From Hephaestia mangrovi (lineage in GTDB: Bacteria > Pseudomonadota > Alphaproteobacteria > Sphingomonadales > Sphingomonadaceae): 64,000 nt of DNA. Under the pieces are notes generated by a model, which was not told the DNA's origin, ran no database searches, and worked only from the letters and a program-made list of their open reading frames with translations. Positions 50,434 to 57,922 of the stretch are shown one piece after another. The stretch's first letter is position 1. Every line of letters starts with the position of its first letter. The stretch lies in contig NZ_JAINVU010000001.1 of assembly GCF_019880555.1 (NCBI RefSeq), positions 372,001-436,000 of the forward strand. The letters run 5' to 3'. Made by a program: the position numbers and the translations under genes.

Positions 50434-50831
50434 CCTTCAGCCATTTCCATCAGGGCCGCCCATTCGGCGGCGCTGACGGGGGAGACCGACAACCGCGACT
50501 GGCGGAGCATTTCCATGCCCGCCAGCTTCGGCTCGGCCTTCATCGCCTTGAGCGTTACCGGTGCGGCGAGCGCGGCCTTCGGCTTGACCTCGACCGATGC
50601 CCAGGCGCCGTCCGCGCCGTCGGGCCTCCAGGCGCGCGAGATCGTCATCACGCCGACGGCGGCCTTTTGCTTGCCGCTGTGATAGAACAGGGCCTCGTCG
50701 CCGGGCTGCATCGCTTTCAGGTGGAGCCGCGCGGCGGGGTTGCGGACGCCGTCCCATTCGGTGGTGCCGTCGTGCGTCAGATCGCCCCAACTATATGATT
50801 CGGGTTCTGATTTCATCAGCCAATAGGCCAT
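50430..50831 (-). CDS. EVE domain protein
   Basis: A protein of 133 residues, all one EVE domain: AYWLMKSEPESYSWGDL at the start, then WDGVRNPAARLHLKAMQPGD and ALFYHSGKQKAAVGVM. EVE domains share the PUA/YTH fold and bind modified bases in DNA or RNA; the human relative is THYN1. The aromatic cage residues (Trp in WDGVRN and Tyr/His in FYHSG) are present. The ligand in bacteria is not known for this branch. No modification or restriction genes lie nearby. Confidence 0.9.
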   Translation of the reverse strand: MAYWLMKSEPESYSWGDLTHDGTTEWDGVRNPAARLHLKAMQPGDEALFYHSGKQKAAVGVMTISRAWRPDGADGAWASVEVKPKAALAAPVTLKAMKAEPKLAGMEMLRQSRLSVSPVSAAEWAALMEMAEG

Positions 50832-50980
50832 GACGCGCGCTCCAGCAGGCTAAACGGACGCTTAACGCGCCATTCCGCACGAGTTCAGCACGGCTCGTCT
50901 AAAAAGGAAACAGTGAGCCGGACTCGAGCGTTTTACTCGCGTGTGAAGGTTTCGGTCTCGCGCGTGACTGGAGGTTCGAC

Positions 50981-51334
50981 ATGAAGACGTTTCTGAAAAA
51001 GGCAGGCCTCGGCGTGGCGCTCGGCGCGACGGCGATCGGCATGACGGCGGCGCCGGCTCAGGCTCAGCGCTGGCATCATGGTTATCACCATTATCATCAC
51101 GGCGACACCGCGGGTGCGGCCATCCTCGGCGGTATCGTCGGACTCGGCGTTGGCGCGGCGATCGCGTCGAACCATCGCGACCGCTATTATTACGATGATG
51201 ATGACGGCTATTACGCGCCCCCGCCGCCGCCGGTGGCCTATGAATATCGCTACGATTATCGTCCGCGGTGCTGGACGCAGTGGCGCTGGGATTCGTATTA
51301 CGGCGAGAACGTCCGCGTGCGGGTATGCCGTTGA
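50981..51334 (+). CDS. Secreted Tyr/His/Asp-rich glycine-zipper protein
   Basis: A protein of 117 residues with a signal peptide (LGVALGATAIGMTAAPAQAQ, cleavage near residue 29). The mature part starts with a His-rich stretch (RWHHGYHHYHHGD), then a glycine-zipper helix (AAILGGIVGLGVGAAIAS), then a Tyr/Asp/Pro-rich tail (YYYDDDDGYY and PPPPP) with two late cysteines. It is probably periplasmic or attached to the outer membrane. Proteins of this kind are common and uncharacterised in sphingomonads. A TGGAGG ribosome site precedes the ATG and a strong terminator follows. Confidence 0.82.
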   Translation: MKTFLKKAGLGVALGATAIGMTAAPAQAQRWHHGYHHYHHGDTAGAAILGGIVGLGVGAAIASNHRDRYYYDDDDGYYAPPPPPVAYEYRYDYRPRCWTQWRWDSYYGENVRVRVCR

Positions 51335-51351
51335 GCCGGTGAACGCAGGTG

Positions 51352-51391
51352 AGCGGCGCGGAAATTGCTTTTTCCGCGCCGCTTTCCTTTT
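51352..51391 (+). terminator. Intrinsic terminator
   Basis: Perfect 13-bp arms (AGCGGCGCGGAAA and its complement) with a 6-nt loop, followed by TTCCTTTT. It lies 18 bp after the stop of the secreted protein gene, whose transcript it should end. Confidence 0.9.
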
Positions 51392-51426
51392 GCGTGACGC
51401 GACATTTTGCGCCATGAGCGCGCGCC

Positions 51427-51696
51427 ATGACCGACAGCAAACCCACCGCCGACACGCCGCCCGACCATCTGGCGATCAATCCGCGCAGCCCGTATTTCGA
51501 CCAGAGCGTGCTCGAACGCGGCATCGGCATCCGCTTCAAGGGCAGTGAGCGCACCGACGTAGAGGAATATTCGATTTCCGAGGGCTGGATCCGGGTCGCG
51601 CTGGGCAAGAAGGTCGATCGTCACGGCCAGCCGCTGACGATCAAGCTGACCGGCCCGGTCGAGGCCTGGTTTCTCGATACCGTAACCGAGGACTGA
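51427..51696 (+). CDS. DUF3297 family protein
   Basis: A protein of 89 residues that is entirely the DUF3297 domain: DHLAINPRSPYFDQSVLERG, IGIRFKGSERTDVEEYSISE and IRVALGKKVDRHGQPLTIKL. No signal or membrane segment. The family is widespread in proteobacteria, of unknown function. The gene directly abuts the convergent bpt gene (stop codons adjacent). Confidence 0.9.
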   Translation: MTDSKPTADTPPDHLAINPRSPYFDQSVLERGIGIRFKGSERTDVEEYSISEGWIRVALGKKVDRHGQPLTIKLTGPVEAWFLDTVTED

Positions 51697-52494
51697 TCAG
51701 GCGAGCTCGTTTTCGAGCGCGCGCTGCACCGCGTCGCTGACCGGCTGCGGCACGCGATCCTCGCCCATTCGCTGCCATCCCCTGGGGCCGAGCATCTCGA
51801 TCGGGCGATAGCGCGTCTTGTACGCCATTCGCGGCGATCCATCGATCCAGTACCCGAGATAGACATAGGGCAGCCCGACGGCGCGGGCGCGCAGGATGTG
51901 ATCCATGATGATTACGTTGCCCAGCCCCTTGTGCGCCTGGTGATCGGCCTCGAAGAAGCTGTAGATCATCGACAGGCCATCGGCTTGCTGATCGGTCAGG
52001 CATGCGCCGATCAGGCGGCCGCGCTTGCCGCCGACGGCGGGCTCGCGATATTCGACGACGAACGAATTAACCGGGCTGTGCTCGACCATGTCGGCATAGT
52101 CGCTCTCGTCCATGCCCGCCATGCCGCCGCCCGGATGCCGCGCGGCGAGATAATTGCGCAGCAGCTGGAACTGCTCGTCGGTCGCCCAGGGGCGGCACGC
52201 GGTGACTTCGAGATCGTCGTTGCGCTTGAGCTGCTTGCGCTGGCTGGCATTGGGCCGGAATTCGTTGGCGACCACCCGGACCGAAACACAGGCCGAGCAT
52301 CCCGCGCAGCTTGGCCGGTAAGCGACCGTCTGGCTGCGGCGGAAGCCGATCCGGCCCAGCGCATCGTTGAGCTCGCCGGCGTGCGGGCCGCTCAGCTCGG
52401 TAAACACCTTCCGTTCCTGGCGGCCGGGCAGATAGGGGCAGGGCGAGGGACTGGTGACGAAAAAGCGCGGAAATCGAAACGGCGCCGTCATCAT
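51697..52494 (-). CDS. bpt: Aspartate/glutamate leucyltransferase Bpt
   Basis: A protein of 265 residues from the ATG at 52494 (the next codon is also ATG). It transfers Leu from tRNA to proteins with N-terminal Asp or Glu, marking them for ClpS/ClpAP (N-degron pathway). Landmarks: the Cys cluster in [47 protein letters not shown] and [20 protein letters not shown]. The family was long annotated as arginyltransferase. Monocistronic. Confidence 0.95.
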   Translation of the reverse strand: MMTAPFRFPRFFVTSPSPCPYLPGRQERKVFTELSGPHAGELNDALGRIGFRRSQTVAYRPSCAGCSACVSVRVVANEFRPNASQRKQLKRNDDLEVTACRPWATDEQFQLLRNYLAARHPGGGMAGMDESDYADMVEHSPVNSFVVEYREPAVGGKRGRLIGACLTDQQADGLSMIYSFFEADHQAHKGLGNVIIMDHILRARAVGLPYVYLGYWIDGSPRMAYKTRYRPIEMLGPRGWQRMGEDRVPQPVSDAVQRALENELA

Positions 52495-52829
52495 CCGGAC
52501 TCCCTGTCATGACGCGCGGGATTGCGCCGTCAGGGACCAATATGAGTCATGCGGCTTGTGATGAAAAGTCGATTTACCATGATTGAGGGTTAACGAGACG
52601 TCGGCGGCGGCCTGTGCCGCCGCCGTATCGCCTCGACGCCCCGGTGCGACCCGAGGGCTCCACTCGATACTCAAGAAACCCGCTGTTCGGACGTCGAGGC
52701 GACCTCGGGGGACTTGATTTATGTCAAATTGGTTTAATCGATCCGTCGGCCGACTGCCACCCGGCGAAGCTCCATTTACCGCGCACATGATTCGGTTCGT
52801 CACAAACCGGGAAGATGCGCAGCCTTTCG
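52495..52829. other. Gene-free stretch between bpt and ilvA
   Basis: 335 bp with no convincing gene in any frame. It contains a perfect 9-bp GC hairpin (CGGCGGCGG, 52602-52610, with 52617-52625) without a T-tract, a short inverted repeat CGAGG-CGA-CCTCG near 52693-52705, and an AT-rich patch (TTGATTTATGTCAAATTGGT, about 52718-52737) resembling a promoter. A small RNA is possible. Otherwise it holds the bpt promoter and the ilvA 3' end. Confidence 0.5.
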
Positions 52830-54074
52830 TCAAGCGAGCTCGACCTGGCTGACCTCGTAATGCGCGTCGCGAAGCGCCTGGATCAGCCGATCGAGATGGG
52901 CGCGATCGCGGGTTTCGCACTCGATATCGGTAATCAGACCCTTGGCGGGCAGCGAGGTGAATACGCGCTGATGATAGACCTCGATGATGTTGGCGCGCTG
53001 CTGATCGAAGATCCGCGCGACATTGTAGAGCGCGCCGGGCTGATCCTGCAGACGGATGCGGAGACGTGCGAGCCGGCCCGAGCGGGCGAGATCGCGCAGC
53101 AGCACGTTGGCGAGCAGCCGGGTGTCGATATTGCCGCCGCACAGCACGATGCCGCAGGTCTTGCCCCGGAACCGCTCGGGATAGGCGAGCAGCGCGGCGA
53201 GGCCGGCGGCGCCGGCGCCCTCCACCACGGTCTTTTCGATCTGCAGCAGCAGGCTGACCGATTCCTCGAGGCTGCGCTCGCTGACCAGCACGATATCGTC
53301 GACCAGCGCCTCGACCATCTTCGAGGTGATGCGGCCGGGCTCCTTGACGGCGATACCCTCGGCCAGCGTGTCGCCGGCGCAGGCCATCTCGGTGCCGTTC
53401 AGGCGATTGTACATCGAGGGATAAAGCTCGGCCTCGACACCGATCACCTCGATCGGCCGGCCGGCGGCGCGCGCCACCGTGGCCATGCCGGAAATCAGGC
53501 CACCGCCGCCGATCGGGGTGACGAAGGTGTCGATCGCCGGCACGTCTTCCAGCATCTCCAGCGCCACCGTGCCCTGGCCGGCGATGACGCGGGGATCGTC
53601 GAACGGGTGGACGAACGTGTAGCCGCGCTGGGCCTCCAGCTCGCGGGCATGGGCATAGGCCGCGTCGAACGTATCGCCTTCGAGAACCACGGTGGCGCCA
53701 TGCCCCTCGGTCTGGGTGACTTTCACCGTTGGCGTGTTCTTCGGCATCACGATGGTGGACGGGATGCCGAGCCGCGTCGCGTGATAGGCGAGGCCCTGCG
53801 CATGATTGCCCGCCGAGGCGGCGATGACGCCCTTGGCGCGCGATGCCTCGTCGAGTTGCAGCAGCGTGTTGAGCGCGCCGCGTTCCTTGTAGGCGGCGGT
53901 GAACTGCAGATTCTCGAACTTGAGATAGACCGTGGCCCCGGTCATTTCCGACAGCGTGCGGCTGACCAGCGTGGGCGTGCGCACGATCGAGTCGCGAATG
54001 CGCGCATGCGCGGTGCGGACGTCGTCGATGGTGACCGGCAGGTCGGCGGGCTGGGGCTGTGCGTTGGTGGCCAT
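52830..54074 (-). CDS. ilvA: Threonine ammonia-lyase
   Basis: A protein of 414 residues from the ATG at 54074. It deaminates threonine to 2-oxobutanoate using pyridoxal phosphate. The cofactor lysine is in FTAAYKERGALN, with SAGNHAQGLAYHA and the phosphate-binding GGGGLISG. One C-terminal ACT-like domain (about 335-412; LQDQPGALYNVARIFDQQRA) fits the short regulated form, shorter than E. coli IlvA, which has two. It may serve isoleucine synthesis or threonine breakdown. No other ilv genes are near. Divergent from the amidohydrolase, 59 bp apart. Confidence 0.93.
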   Translation of the reverse strand: MATNAQPQPADLPVTIDDVRTAHARIRDSIVRTPTLVSRTLSEMTGATVYLKFENLQFTAAYKERGALNTLLQLDEASRAKGVIAASAGNHAQGLAYHATRLGIPSTIVMPKNTPTVKVTQTEGHGATVVLEGDTFDAAYAHARELEAQRGYTFVHPFDDPRVIAGQGTVALEMLEDVPAIDTFVTPIGGGGLISGMATVARAAGRPIEVIGVEAELYPSMYNRLNGTEMACAGDTLAEGIAVKEPGRITSKMVEALVDDIVLVSERSLEESVSLLLQIEKTVVEGAGAAGLAALLAYPERFRGKTCGIVLCGGNIDTRLLANVLLRDLARSGRLARLRIRLQDQPGALYNVARIFDQQRANIIEVYHQRVFTSLPAKGLITDIECETRDRAHLDRLIQALRDAHYEVSQVELA

Positions 54075-54133
54075 GATCGTGGCGCCTAGACCATCTGGCG
54101 CCGTGGGGGAACAATGCTTATGCGGCTGATCCC

Positions 54134-55843
54134 ATGGTACGACTGGTAAAGAGCAAGGGCGCGCCGCGCCGTTGGGTGGCCCGGCTGATCGGCGCGGGCG
54201 TGGCGGCATCGATCGCGGCGAGCCCGGCGCTCGCCGATGCGTTGATCGACAACGTCAACGGTATCGCGCTCGACCGGCAAGGCAAGGTGATTCACTTCAC
54301 CGGCCTGCTGATGACGCCCCAGGGCAAGATCACGAAGCTGCTCGATGATCACGACAAGCGGCCGGAAAAGCTCGACTGGCGGACCGACATGCACGGCGCG
54401 GTGATGCTGCCGGGGTTCGTCGACGCGCACGGGCACATCATGGCTCTGGGCTTCCGCAGCATGGAAGTCGATCTTTCCGACACGCATTCGCTGGCCGAGG
54501 CCAAGGCGAAGATCGCCGCTTATGTGGCGGCGAACCCCGACAAGAAGTGGATATTCGGCGGCGGCTGGAATCAGGAGCAATGGGGGCTGGGCCATTTCCC
54601 GACCGCCACCGATCTCGATTCGGTGGTGAGCGACCGGCCGGTGGTGCTCGATCGCATCGATGGCCACGCCGTGTGGGTCAATTCGGCAGCGATGAAGGCG
54701 GCCGGGGTGACGGCGAGCACCAAGGCGCCGGCGGGCGGGCAGATCGTCAATGGCGTGTTCGTCGATGCGGCGCGGCAGCTGATCGAGAAAGCGTTGCCAC
54801 AGCCGCTGGCGCGCGAGCGCGACGCTGCTTTCATCCGCGCGCAGCAGTTGCTGCTGTCCAACGGCATCACCGCGACCGACGACATGCGCACCACGCTGGC
54901 CGACTGGCTGACGATCCGCCGCGCCGGCGATGCCGGAAACCTGCGGATGCGGATCGTGAGCTATGCCGACAGCATCGAGACCGCGAACCTGACGGCGGGC
55001 AACGGCCCGTCGCCCTGGCTCTATGACGGCATGTTGAGGATGGTCGGCGTCAAGCTGTTCGCCGACGGCGCGCTCGGCTCGCGCGGGGCGTGCCTCAAGG
55101 CGCCCTATGCCGACGATCCGAAGAATTCGGGCAGTTGCCCGCTGACCGACGACCAGTTGCGCAACACGATGAGCCGCGCGGCGATGGACGGCTTCCAGGT
55201 TGCGGTGCATGCGGTCGGCGACAAGGCCAATGCGCAAGTGCTGAGCGCGATCGACGCGCTCGCCGATACCTACAAGGGCGACCGGCGGTGGCGGATCGAG
55301 CATGCGCAAATCGTCGACCCCGCCGATCTGCCGCAATTCGCCAAGCACGGCACGATCGCGTCGATGCAGCCGATCCATGCGGTGTCTGACATGCACATGG
55401 CCGAAGCCCGGCTTGGCCCCGATCGGCTGGCCGGCGCCTATGCGTGGAAATCGATGCTCGACAACGATGTGCCGCTGGCGTTCGGATCGGATTATCCCAA
55501 TGACGATTTCAACCCGTTCCACGGCTGGGCGGCGGCGTTCACCCGGCAGGACGCGCAGGATCTGCCGTTCGGCGGCTGGCAACCGCAGCAGCGCATCACC
55601 CGCGACCAGGCGTGGCGCGCCTATACCCAGGGCGCGGCCTATGCGAGCTTCTCCGAAGACAAATATGGCATGCTCGCGCCCGGCGAATGGGCCGATTTCA
55701 TCATCGTCGACACCGACCCGACGCTCGCCAGCCCGAGCCAGTTGCGCAACACCAAGGTGGAGCAGACCTGGGTCGGCGGTAAGATGATGTGGTCGAACGG
55801 GCAGGGCCGAAGCGATACGGACCGCAGCGGCGATTCGCGATAG
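54134..55843 (+). CDS. Periplasmic amidohydrolase, YtcJ-like (amidohydrolase 3 family)
   Basis: A protein of 569 residues with a signal peptide (LIGAGVAASIAASPALAD). The metal-dependent amidohydrolase core follows: GFVDAHGHIM (first His pair), the GVKLFADGALGSRGACL strand, VHAVGDKANAQVLSAID, WRIEHAQIVDPAD and the final AFGSDYPN aspartate. The C-terminal composite domain contains YTQGAAYASFSEDKYGMLAPG. It hydrolyses an amide or cyclic amide bond; the substrate is unknown. The exported location is common for sphingomonad members. Confidence 0.92.
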   Translation: MVRLVKSKGAPRRWVARLIGAGVAASIAASPALADALIDNVNGIALDRQGKVIHFTGLLMTPQGKITKLLDDHDKRPEKLDWRTDMHGAVMLPGFVDAHGHIMALGFRSMEVDLSDTHSLAEAKAKIAAYVAANPDKKWIFGGGWNQEQWGLGHFPTATDLDSVVSDRPVVLDRIDGHAVWVNSAAMKAAGVTASTKAPAGGQIVNGVFVDAARQLIEKALPQPLARERDAAFIRAQQLLLSNGITATDDMRTTLADWLTIRRAGDAGNLRMRIVSYADSIETANLTAGNGPSPWLYDGMLRMVGVKLFADGALGSRGACLKAPYADDPKNSGSCPLTDDQLRNTMSRAAMDGFQVAVHAVGDKANAQVLSAIDALADTYKGDRRWRIEHAQIVDPADLPQFAKHGTIASMQPIHAVSDMHMAEARLGPDRLAGAYAWKSMLDNDVPLAFGSDYPNDDFNPFHGWAAAFTRQDAQDLPFGGWQPQQRITRDQAWRAYTQGAAYASFSEDKYGMLAPGEWADFIIVDTDPTLASPSQLRNTKVEQTWVGGKMMWSNGQGRSDTDRSGDSR

Positions 55844-56148
55844 CCGCACCGCCGGGCGGTGAAGTGGACAAAGTGGAGAGCGTCGCGGGGTTTCGCCGGG
55901 GGTTGCGCCGGCGAAGCGGCGTCTTGGCGACACGACGCGACGGCGACGCGACGGTCGCGCGACACATGCGCGCCGCGGGCGCGGCAGCAGCGCGGTTGAA
56001 GCGGGACGGTTTCGCGCTGCCGGCGCGCCGCGTTTGCAGCGCGCCTGCTTGGTGTGTGATGGTGGGGCCAGGCTGCGGTCTGATCCATCGGGCAGGGTAG
56101 ATCAGAACAACTCCAACATTGGTAGGGGTGTGTGCTCGCATTCTTCCT
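55844..56148. other. Repeat-like non-coding stretch
   Basis: 305 bp without a convincing gene. It begins with a small palindrome (ACCGCC-GGGCGGT, about 55848-55860) and the phrase GTGGACAAAGTGGA, which resembles another dispersed sphingomonad repeat. An 8-bp perfect hairpin TTCGCCGG/CCGGCGAA follows (about 55889-55912). The rest is low-complexity GC-rich sequence up to the first palindromic repeat of the GIY-YIG cluster. Confidence 0.5.
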
Positions 56149-56179
56149 CGTCATGCTGAACTTGTTTCAGCATCCATGG
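56149..56179 (-). repeat. REP-like palindrome, copy 2 (minus orientation)
   Basis: CGTC-ATGCTGAA-CTTGT-TTCAGCAT-CCATGG. With the opposed copy at 56264 it forms a unit with an 84-bp spacer, upstream of the GIY-YIG gene. The outer edge (read from the other strand) is TGTCGCACCATGG, matching the wider consensus. Confidence 0.9.
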
Positions 56180-56263
56180 TGCGACAAGTCGGCAGAGCGG
56201 GCGGGTCGCGATTTGTCGTCTTCGGCAGCTAAAATAACCGTGGCGTGCGAGGCATTTGTTGAT

Positions 56264-56294
56264 CCATGGATGCTGAAACGAGTTCAGCATGACG
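56264..56294 (+). repeat. REP-like palindrome, copy 3 (plus orientation)
   Basis: CCATGG-ATGCTGAA-ACGAG-TTCAGCAT-GACG. It ends 26 bp before the GIY-YIG start codon. It and the copy at 56651 form near-perfect inverted flanks around the nuclease gene, with about 3 mismatches in 32 bp, two of them in the loop. Confidence 0.9.
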
Positions 56295-56320
56295 GTGCTT
56301 GGGAGGGAGTATAACGAGCG

Positions 56321-56692
56321 ATGCGCGACCGGACGCCGGCGGTGTATATCCTGACCAACCAGAAGGGCGGCGCGCTCTATACGGGCGTCACGGCGGATCC
56401 GCTCGGACGCATTGCGCAGCACCGCGCGGGCAGCATTCCTGGTTTTGCCGCTCGCTATCGGCTCAAACGGCTCGTCCATATCGAGTTCTTCGGCGATATG
56501 GAGAACGCGATCCTGCGCGAGAAGCAGATCAAGCGCTGGCATCGTGACTGGAAGATCAGGCTGATCGAGGAGAGCAATCCGGAGTGGCGCGATCTGGCGA
56601 CCGATTACGGGTTCGACCCGTTGCGAGGGGGCAGTCCCATTTACCCCAACCGTCTTGCTGAACTTGGTTCAGCATCCATGGTGCTCCGATAA
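56321..56692 (+). CDS. GIY-YIG nuclease family protein, flanked by inverted REPs
   Basis: A protein of 123 residues. A single GIY-YIG domain fills residues 5-90: Tyr9 (in VYILT) and Tyr20 (LYTGVT) are the two motif tyrosines, Arg30 with His34 (GRIAQHR) and metal-binding Glu67 (LREKQIKRW) complete the active site. All catalytic residues are present, so it is probably an active DNA nuclease. It is related to YhbQ rather than UvrC. The last 13 or so residues (RLAELGSASMVLR) are encoded inside a REP-like palindrome, which has replaced the original 3' end or was captured there. It sits between two inverted-repeat units. Confidence 0.9.
   Translation: MRDRTPAVYILTNQKGGALYTGVTADPLGRIAQHRAGSIPGFAARYRLKRLVHIEFFGDMENAILREKQIKRWHRDWKIRLIEESNPEWRDLATDYGFDPLRGGSPIYPNRLAELGSASMVLR
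56651..56681 (-). repeat. REP-like palindrome, copy 4 (minus orientation, inside the nuclease gene)
   Basis: CGTC-TTGCTGAA-CTTGG-TTCAGCAT-CCATGG, one stem mismatch. It encodes the C-terminal tail of the GIY-YIG protein. Its loop (CCAAG on the other strand) is shared with the copy at 56765, from which it is separated by 83 bp. Confidence 0.9.
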
Positions 56693-56764
56693 CCACGGGT
56701 ACGCGGGCTGCTATTTGGCTGTCGCCGCGGCCAATCCCCTGTCGCGTGCTTACTTTCTGTCGGT

Positions 56765-56795
56765 CCATGGATGCTGAACCAAGTTCAGCATGACG
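56765..56795 (+). repeat. REP-like palindrome, copy 5 (plus orientation)
   Basis: CCATGG-ATGCTGAA-CCAAG-TTCAGCAT-GACG. Partner of the copy at 56651. The pair repeats the layout of the unit upstream of the nuclease gene (84 versus 83 bp between members). Confidence 0.9.
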
Positions 56796-56827
56796 GGGAG
56801 TGTTTTGGCTGGCGCTTCGTTTGGCAA

Positions 56828-56845
56828 ATGGATTCAGCATGACGG
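56828..56845 (+). repeat. Truncated REP-like copy
   Basis: ATGGA-TTCAGCAT-GACGG: the left arm and loop are missing. It and the preceding copy share the following GGGGAGTGTTT/GGGGTGTTT sequence, so it looks like a local duplication that lost the inner part. Confidence 0.7.
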
Positions 56846-56875
56846 GGTGTTTCGGGTGAGCCGCCCCGCTTCCCC

Positions 56876-56914
56876 CAAAAAGGAAAGGCCGCGGCACCCC
56901 CCGATGCCGCGGCC
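56876..56914 (-). terminator. Intrinsic terminator of ctrA
   Basis: Perfect 10-bp arms (GGCCGCGGCA, 56887-56896, with 56905-56914) and an 8-nt loop. On the minus strand it is followed by TTTCCTTTTT. It lies 33 bp after the ctrA stop codon. Confidence 0.9.
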
Positions 56915-56947
56915 TCCCGCTCAGGTGACGATCTTGAAACGCTATAC

Positions 56948-57649
56948 TCAGGCGACCGCGGCCTGTTTCTCTTCGTCGATGTCGCGCAGCACATAGCCGC
57001 GGCCCCACACCGTTTCGATATAATTGTCGCCATCGCAGGCCATGCTGAGCTTCTTGCGCAGCTTGCAGATGAAGACGTCGATGATCTTGAGCTCGGGCTC
57101 GTCCATGCCGCCGTAGAGATGGTTGAGGAACATCTCCTTGGTCAGCGTGGTGCCCTTGCGGAGCGAGAGCAGCTCCAGCATCGCATATTCCTTGCCGGTC
57201 AGATGCACGCGCGCGCCATCGACCTCGACCGTCTTGGCGTCGAGATTGACCGCCAGCTTGCCGGTCTTGATGACCGACTGGCTGTGCCCCTTCGAGCGGC
57301 GCACCACGGCGTGGATGCGCGCGACCAGCTCGTCGCGGTGGAACGGCTTAGTGACGTAATCGTCGGCGCCGAAGCCGAAGCTGCGGACCTTCGAATCCAT
57401 CTCGTTGATGCCCGACAGGATCAGGACCGGCGTCTGTACGCGGGCGACGCGGAGCTTTTTGAGCACGTCATAGCCGTGCATGTCCGGCAGGTTGAGATCG
57501 AGCAGGATGATGTCGTAATCATAGAGCTTGCCCAGATCGAGGCCTTCCTCGCCCAGATCGGTGGTGTAGACGTTGAACCCCTCGGACGAGAGCATCAGCT
57601 CGATCGCCTTAGCGGTGGTCGGCTCGTCCTCGATCAGCAGCACGCGCAT
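56948..57649 (-). CDS. ctrA: Cell-cycle response regulator CtrA
   Basis: A protein of 233 residues. The OmpR-type receiver has Glu7/Asp8, phospho-acceptor Asp51 (ILLDLNLPD), and Lys in [14 protein letters not shown]. The winged-helix DNA-binding domain contains [40 protein letters not shown] and [12 protein letters not shown]. All are diagnostic of CtrA. It is phosphorylated by the CckA-ChpT relay and controls motility, division and (in some species) replication. The C-terminus ends AAVA rather than the AA seen in Caulobacter, so ClpXP recognition may differ. CtrA-type boxes lie in its own promoter, and sciP is in the same window. Confidence 0.97.
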   Translation of the reverse strand: MRVLLIEDEPTTAKAIELMLSSEGFNVYTTDLGEEGLDLGKLYDYDIILLDLNLPDMHGYDVLKKLRVARVQTPVLILSGINEMDSKVRSFGFGADDYVTKPFHRDELVARIHAVVRRSKGHSQSVIKTGKLAVNLDAKTVEVDGARVHLTGKEYAMLELLSLRKGTTLTKEMFLNHLYGGMDEPELKIIDVFICKLRKKLSMACDGDNYIETVWGRGYVLRDIDEEKQAAVA

Positions 57650-57712
57650 TGATCTTTTCCCCTGTCTTCGCCGCCGCCGGCTCCTCGTGCCACGACGCGC
57701 CCCGACGATTTA

Positions 57713-57756
57713 TTAACCAAAGAACCTCTGAAGGCAAAAGGTTAATTTCGTCTTAA
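57713..57756 (-). promoter_or_regulatory. ctrA: CtrA-binding boxes in the ctrA promoter
   Basis: 57742-57756 is a full TTAA-N7-TTAA box. On the minus strand it reads TTAAGACGAAATTAACC, matching the canonical TTAA-N7-TTAACC of Caulobacter. A second TTAACC half-site lies at 57713-57718. Both are upstream of the ctrA start (57649), so CtrA probably regulates its own gene. Confidence 0.8.
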
Positions 57757-57857
57757 GCGGCGGAAATCCGCGAGTCGTTGTTTGGATGACGGCGCCGGCG
57801 AATCCGTTTCGGCCTCCGACTGCTCCATCGCCGTCGCTCGTGCCGGGTGCCGTTGCA

Positions 57858-57888
57858 CCATGGATGCTGAAACAAGTTCAGCATGACG
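57858..57888 (+). repeat. REP-like palindrome, copy 6
   Basis: CCATGG-ATGCTGAA-ACAAG-TTCAGCAT-GACG, preceded by GTTGCA. A solitary copy between ctrA's promoter and the 3' end of the AI-2E family gene. Confidence 0.9.
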
Positions 57889-57922
57889 ATGAAAGCCAGC
57901 GCGGCTCTGGCGGCACCGGCGA

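Noticed and set aside
52579..52592. TTAACG near 52590 considered as a CtrA box
   Set aside because: Only one half-site; no second TTAA at 7-nt spacing.
52602..52625. GC hairpin considered as an intrinsic terminator
   Set aside because: No T-tract on either side and no gene end close enough.
56149..56795. Regularly spaced repeats considered as a CRISPR array
   Set aside because: Units alternate in orientation, are palindromic, differ in spacing and flank a gene; no cas genes.
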